A DNA stretch of 64,000 nt from Oegoconia quadripuncta (taxonomy: Eukaryota; Arthropoda; Insecta; Lepidoptera; Autostichidae). Position numbers and translations under genes: made by a program. A model generated the notes under the pieces. That model saw only the letters and a program-made list of their open reading frames with translations, had not been told where the DNA came from and did not search any database. Positions 59,349-64,000 of this stretch are shown piece after piece. Every line of letters begins with the position of its first letter. The stretch's first letter is position 1. The stretch is taken from the NCBI GenBank assembly GCA_949316235.1, contig OX438758.1, forward strand, positions 10,573,731 through 10,637,730, in the 5' to 3' direction.

Positions 59349-59870
59349 TTTTATTTGATTAACGAACGAACGACACGTACGCACTCTCTAATGATCTCTC
59401 TGTCACTGAACGAACAAACATTAGATGCGCGGGCACTCGCGGGGCAGGCACGGGTGAGCGGGGCAGGAACGAGTGCGTGCGGTGGCGGGGGGCGGTAGTG
59501 GTGTGGTAATGGCACTGATTTTGTATACTCTATAAAAATCTTTGAATCGCAGTTCAGGTGCAGTTTGAATGCAATTGACGCGACTGCAATGAAACTGCAC
59601 GCCAACTGCCCGTCAACGTGGAGTTTTATTGCAGTCGGTGTGCAGTCATTGTAACTGCACTCAGACTGCAATCAAACTGCACGCCAACTGCCCGTCGACG
59701 TGCAGTTTGATTGCAGTCGAGCCAACTGCATCTGAACTGCCATTTGGCAGTCGGATTGCAGTTGGATTGCAGACCGTCTGTCTAGACCCTAATTGCCTCA
59801 CCAAGCCGCATCGCTAGCCCATTTACACTGGTTACTAAAATCGCATGCGGCTCTGTCATGTCCATCGAAA

Positions 59871-61831
59871 ATGTTGAGCAGAATAGCCGTTTGTGCCGGA
59901 ATTGAAATAATTAATTATTCAATTATTCAACAATTGCTTAAAGAACAAAGAGTGAAGAAAAAACAAAAGGAAAGAAGAAAACGTAATGTTTGGGTACGTG
60001 GATGGATTTCTCGACGTAATCACTTGGGTGCTTCGAATAATTTATTGGTTGAGTGGAGTTTAGAAGATCCTGATTATTTTAAAAAACGATTAAGAATGAC
60101 TACTGATCAGTTTAATACTTTACTACATAAGGTTACTCCGCTTATACAAAAATGCGATACCAATATGCGAGTAGCACTTTCTTCTTTTCAAGAAGTTCTT
60201 GAAAAGAAGAAAGCAAGCAAGTTCTTGGCTACCGGTGATAACTATTCAAGTCTTGCAGAGTCATTTAGAGTTCCAGAAAGCACAATTTCCTTGTTTTTGA
60301 AGGATGTTTTGGATGCTATATACAATGTTTTACAGGAGTTCATTATGGTAAGTGAAACTAGTAATTAATTATAAACGATTTATTTATAAATTTTCCATTG
60401 TGTTATCATCTAAGCATGACCTAACAGCTTGAGATAGAATATCTTCGTTCACTACGTATTGTTGCCCAGTATTTTCTTGTGTAAGTAAACAGCTGGCAAA
60501 ATAGTCTTCTTCATAATCGAGGTGACTTCTAGAAGTGGAAGCTTCGGGAGTCGAAGTTTCACGCTGGTTTTGAAAAGCTTGGTTTCGGGAAGTAGTAGCT
60601 TCGGCTTCTGGAGTCGAAGTATAGCGTGTATACTCTGAGAGTGAACTCGTAGGTCTAGCAATTGGAAAATGTTGTGTATTTAAGGTTTTCAGTCTTTCTT
60701 GTGACAAATAACTATTGATGAAATTTTGACAAACAATAGCATTTCTTAATGGCAAACTACGTAATTGGCTTGCCACATGTACTCCGAATGTATCAAATTC
60801 ATCTTGACGGATAGTTCGAGCCAAAGTTTCTAATCTATTGACTGCTTGTAAAACAGGTCCATTTTAGGTGCGTCCATTAGAACACGCTCCGCCTTTTTCT
60901 TTGGAGACAATTTTTTTCTCTTTTGTAAGGACGCAATATTATCTTCTTGTTCCAATTCATCAAAATATGAAGACGCGTCGCTGTTTGTGTTCACCGCTGA
61001 ATCTTTTCCCTGTAACCATACACTAATATAAGTTTATTTCTTTTAGGTGCCATCCACCACAGATCAATGGAAGAAAATACAAAAGGATTTTTTAGATCGC
61101 TGGCAATTTCCTTTTTGCTGTGGGGATATTGACGGGAAACACGTATTAATCGAAAATCCACCACACGGAGCATCAGACTATTATAATTACAAAGGCACTT
61201 ATAGTGTGGTGTTGTTTGCTATAGTGGATGCACATTACCGTTTCATATATATAGATTTCGGAACTAATGGACGCATGAATGATTCGCATATTTGGAAAAA
61301 ACAAAGTTCTATAGTGCTCTTGAAAGTAATAATTTAAAACTACCTAATAAGGCAGTTTTCGTTGGTGATGATGCTTTCCCTTTGGCAACCTATTTAATGA
61401 AACCGTATTCAAGACACGAAGGTTTGGAACACAAACAAAAAACCTTTAATTACAGACTATCAAGAGCACGCCGAATCGTAGAGAATGCCTTTGGCATAAT
61501 GGCTTCACGATTCAGAGTATACAGAAAACCTATATCTGTTTCATTGGATAAAACTGATTCTATTATTAAAGCGACCTGTGCGCTGCATAACTGGCTTCGG
61601 ACTAATCTCATATACATGAATACTCCCGAATTAGTAGACGGAGAAGACTTCAGTACAGGGACAATCAGAAACGGAAGTTGGAGAAGCATTCCTACGGCAG
61701 GAGTAGACGAATTAATGACACCGCTATCTTCTAACAACTATTCACGAAATGCAAAAGATCTGCGCGATAGATATGCTGACTATTTTGTCGGACCAGGAAA
61801 AGTTTCATGGCAAGATAGAATGATTGCGTAA
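59871..61831 (+). pseudogene. Harbinger 3 transposase, two exons, one frameshift
   Basis: Exon 1 (59871-60347) encodes a basic N-terminus, a helix-turn-helix (SSLAESFRVPESTISLFLKD) and ends at ATG/GTAAGT. Exon 2 starts at 61047 after TTTTAG: VPSTTDQWKKIQKDF, first D in CCGDIDGKHVLIENP, then after a break D in AVFVGDDAFPLATY and E in RRIVENAFGIMASRF. The break is at 61295, where a G seems to be missing (TTTGGAAAAAACA), turning WEKTKFYSALE into WKKQSSIV. The intron lies about 50 codons later than in elements 1 and 2, so intron position is not shared, yet the partner gene still sits within it. Confidence 0.85.
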
Positions 61832-62330
61832 ATATTGTATGTTTATTTAAGTAATATTATAAAAATGGCTCTGTTCACGATTTACCTATTATAATTTATA
61901 ATATGCGAACAAGAATAACTATTTAATAAATAATAATAAGACTTACCATGTTATCTTTACTGTTTCTTCCTTCTATCACTGGCTTTAAAAAGCGGTCAGC
62001 TACAGAAAACCAAATTAATTGAGGTCTGTATATATCATCCTCTCCCGCGCCACTCTTCTTTGACTTTGCTACCTTACTGGCCTCTCTATTATACGTGGTT
62101 CGTATATTTTTTATCTTCAATTTATGCTCTTCAACTGTTATGGACAAACGCATTTCTTGAATAATAGATTTAAGAGCCGCTAAACGTACATTATTGTTCC
62201 TGTAATCTTGTTCTCTTGGGTTCCATAAGCATGGATGCATTTCATAGCATTCCAAAAACTGTATGGTGTTACGGCGAAATCGTGCGGCTTTAGTCACCCG
62301 TGTAAACCCCGCAATAGTGGGGCGCGTCAT
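60384..62330 (-). pseudogene. Harbinger 3 MADF/BESS partner, two exons, one frameshift
   Basis: Exon 1 (62330-61947) encodes TIQFLECYEMHPCLWNPREQ, the MADF domain, and SGAGEDDIYRPQLIWFSVAD. Exon 2 (61009-60384) encodes GKDSAVNTNSDASSYFDELE, a Lys-rich stretch, then after a lost A near 60866 PVLQAVNRLETLARTIRQDE and a BESS-like end (VASQLRSLPLRNAIVCQNFI). The first ATG available (62330) lies 20 bp outside the element's right end, within the 33-bp inverted repeat. The true start was probably lost or sits in an unseen exon. Transposase exon 2 lies in the intron on the other strand. Confidence 0.8.
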
Positions 62331-62347
62331 TTCGGCTTAGACGAGCT
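62315..62347. repeat. 33-bp inverted repeat, right arm
   Basis: Reverse-complement partner of 49352-49384 (two mismatches), starting just outside the right end of Harbinger element 3. Confidence 0.85.
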
Positions 62348-63179
62348 TGTGGGCGCGAATTTATGTTTTCTAAATAATAATATGATTTATTCACATATTT
62401 ATTCATATTAATATGGTTTTATTTCTTTAAAATCAACTTTAAATACAAAGGGTTCTTTACTTTAAGTAGAGAGTTATAATTTTATATAGAAAATTATATT
62501 ATTCAATTTTATTTATTTCTAATATTATTTTTAATGAAATCATATAATATTTATTAATTTCTCTAGAAATTAAAATTGATTAACGTAGATGGATAATTGT
62601 GTTACGCAAAACAAACCACTGTCTCTCCTTCTTATAAAAATAGCAAATTTCAGTGTAATATAAAATGTGCGAAATATTGTTTTACTTTTATTTAACTTTC
62701 TTATAATTAATCATGAAATGTAATAAGTAGTTACTATTTATTATTATATTTAGCAGCTTGAGTGTTGATCCAGTGACGGAAGGAGCTCTGATTGGTTGGT
62801 TTTGACGTAGCGCAGTGGTATGGAGGTTGTTTGTTCGCCACTATTTAAGTCAATGTAATGTCATTCTCGACACATTTTGTTCGTGTTCACTTATCGTACT
62901 ATTACTCTGCCCGGTTGTGAAAATAAACCAGAAGTACAAGTTTATTTATTTGTTTTATTTACAATAAAAAGTGAAGTAATACAGTGAGTGAGAACGTGTG
63001 AATTGTGAATTATGGAAAATAGTGACCGCTGACAAGCTCTAACATAGTACATCAAAGGCTTATAACAAACCTACCCACATGTTAAAATCTTAAAAAATTG
63101 CTATGTGTACCTTTGTCTCCGTGTTTTTGCGGTCTGATCGAAGGCATCGTGGCATGAGCGGAGTTACTTCGGGATGAGA
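62348..63179. other. AT-rich then promoter-like non-coding DNA
   Basis: No gene is supportable. 62360-62760 is very AT-rich. 62770-62960 has a TATTTAAGTC box near 62844 and a long non-coding leader-like stretch, resembling the 5' end of a retroelement or of a transcribed repeat. This is weak. Confidence 0.35.
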
Positions 63180-63420
63180 TTGCTCACAAGGTCCTACGAT
63201 AGACGATACGTCTTCACAAACTCAACGTCAGTCATATCGAAGGCTGAGGTAACGTCATCGAATAGTTGTAATTAACTGCTCCCATTTGCCCATCACAGCC
63301 GCTGTAAGCTTAACAGATGCTTTCAGTTCAACGAATCGGGCAATCATATGAAGTGTGGAATGCCACCTGGTAGGCATGTCCTGTTTCAGTTTAAGTGGAA
63401 TGACAGCCACATTTTCATTT
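63180..63420 (-). pseudogene. hAT-type transposase fragment
   Basis: The minus strand reads PLKLKQDMPTRWHSTLHMIA, RFVELKASVKLTAAVMGKW and EQLIT, then stops. The D-x-PTRW-x-S-T motif is typical of hAT transposases before the dimerisation region. Only about 50 codons are readable. It is not the same copy as the hAT at 13880-18777. Confidence 0.6.
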
Positions 63421-64000
63421 TTTTTATGTTTTTACGCGACTACGCTAAGGAGGGTAATGTGTTTTGAGTGTATATATGTAAGTATGTAGATTTCTACGTT
63501 ACCTCCTGTAAGCTAAATCACTACGACCCGTACACAGATCTCGTATCAAACATTTTTTTCTTTATAAGTCTATATCCACATTTTTCAGTTTTTCTTTTCA
63601 TAAACAGATCAATTTTAGTTATCTTTCTCGTCGGTGTTTTACTCGTAATAGGCGTAATTTGCTTCAATTTCTTAATTGTTGGCATCGAGAAGTCGGTTGG
63701 CGAGTTCAAGATAAACTTGATCACTTCTCTGTCGTTGTCACTATCAATTATTTATGAGATTTCGTTATTTATATGAAACACTTATATTTTATAAATCTAT
63801 ATCTACGTTTTTCAGTAAGCTAAACGGCTTGACCGACTTCGAAGTGCAAGGTGTCGTTAGCTTCGTCTTGATCCCTGGACTGTTATAGGATACATCTTTT
63901 GGTAAATAATCCAACATGGCACCCGCGAAATGCAAAATATGCTGTCGGGTTTTTGATTTTGACATTCATATGCTTATGTTCATGGGTCCACGACGACTCG
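63421..64000. repeat. Dispersed repeats at the right edge
   Basis: ACGCGACTACGCTAAGGAGG with GTGTTTTGAGTGTATATATG, and GCTAAACGGCTTGACCGACT, resemble common lepidopteran interspersed fragments. The open frame across 63468-63776 is hydrophobic but has no family features and I do not call it. Nothing is recognised at 63900-64000. Confidence 0.5.

Larger units (their letters stand above)
56555..59792. mobile_element. PIF/Harbinger element 2, TAA duplications, long terminal repeats
   Basis: The element runs 56558-59789 (3232 bp) with TAA at both borders. Terminal inverted repeats start GGGTCTAGACAGACGGTCTG and extend about 280-305 bp (56558-56864 and 59512-59789), much longer than usual. They are built from repeated CTGCA/TGCAG words. 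The left arm has an extra GCGAGGTAACTCAAAT. Both genes inside are intact and interlocked as in element 1. Confidence 0.95.
56510..62310. mobile_element. PIF/Harbinger element 3 (host of element 2)
   Basis: The ends read GGGGTTTACACGGGT inward from 56510 and from 62310, followed by less similar sequence. A second diverged copy (CCATTTACACTGGTTACTAA) lies at about 59819, after element 2. Element 2 (56558-59789) sits about 50 bp inside the left end. The element's own transposase and MADF genes follow at 59871-61831 and 60384-62330, each with one frameshift. No clean target duplication is seen at its outer borders. Confidence 0.75.

Noticed and set aside
63468..63776. Hydrophobic 102-residue frame near the right edge
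   Set aside because: It lies within dispersed repeat sequence and has no family features; the hydrophobicity follows from T-rich DNA.

Overview
This window reads as insect DNA, most likely from a moth or butterfly (Lepidoptera). Coding regions carry clear GT...AG introns. Several dispersed repeats look like ones common in lepidopteran genomes: the CCACTGCTGGACTAAAGGCC tract near 9119, the CGCGAAAGTTTGTAAGTATGG tract near 31990, the GAGTACGGAACCCTAA tract near 34780, and the ACCGACTTCAAAATGG tract near 48870. I found no convincing single-copy host gene. Almost all of the 64 kb is transposable elements at different stages of decay, many inserted into one another.

Layout. 0.5-3.0 kb: broken THAP/P-element transposase. 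3.7-11.9 kb: fragment of a Ty3/gypsy element whose integrase is split by a 5.8-kb DDE/SWIM transposon (4.74-10.56 kb). 11.9-20.2 kb: broken Maverick/Polinton DNA polymerase B, split exactly by a hAT element (13880-18777) that itself holds an intact DD82E-type Tc1/mariner-like element (14575-16426). 21.5-27.9 kb: DIRS-like retrotransposon, its gag split by an intact PIF/Harbinger element (23641-26647). 29.2-29.9 kb: small Myb/SANT gene. 30.0-32.0 kb: second P-element remnant, split by a 5'-truncated LINE with a restriction-like endonuclease tail. 32.2-33.8 kb: second gypsy fragment. 33.9-35.6 kb: Harbinger remnant. 35.7-37.0 kb: pogo-like transposase. 36.8-48.4 kb: a 5.8-kb segment present twice in tandem, almost identical, holding a LINE, a Polinton polymerase tail and a mariner-like transposase. 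49.35-62.35 kb: a block bounded by 33-bp inverted repeats, holding an intact 930-residue DUF7869-type transposase-like gene, a second DD82E-type transposase, and two Harbinger elements, one inside the end of the other. 62.4-64 kb: non-coding DNA, a hAT scrap and dispersed repeats.

Two themes stand out. First, each of the three well-preserved Harbinger elements carries a transposase and a MADF/BESS DNA-binding partner on opposite strands, with exon 2 of each gene inside the intron of the other. Second, coding damage follows nesting order: the innermost elements have clean reading frames, while their hosts carry one or more frameshifts. Most element coding strands point the same way (minus), which raises the possibility of a piRNA-cluster-like or W-chromosome-like TE trap. 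That is inference only.
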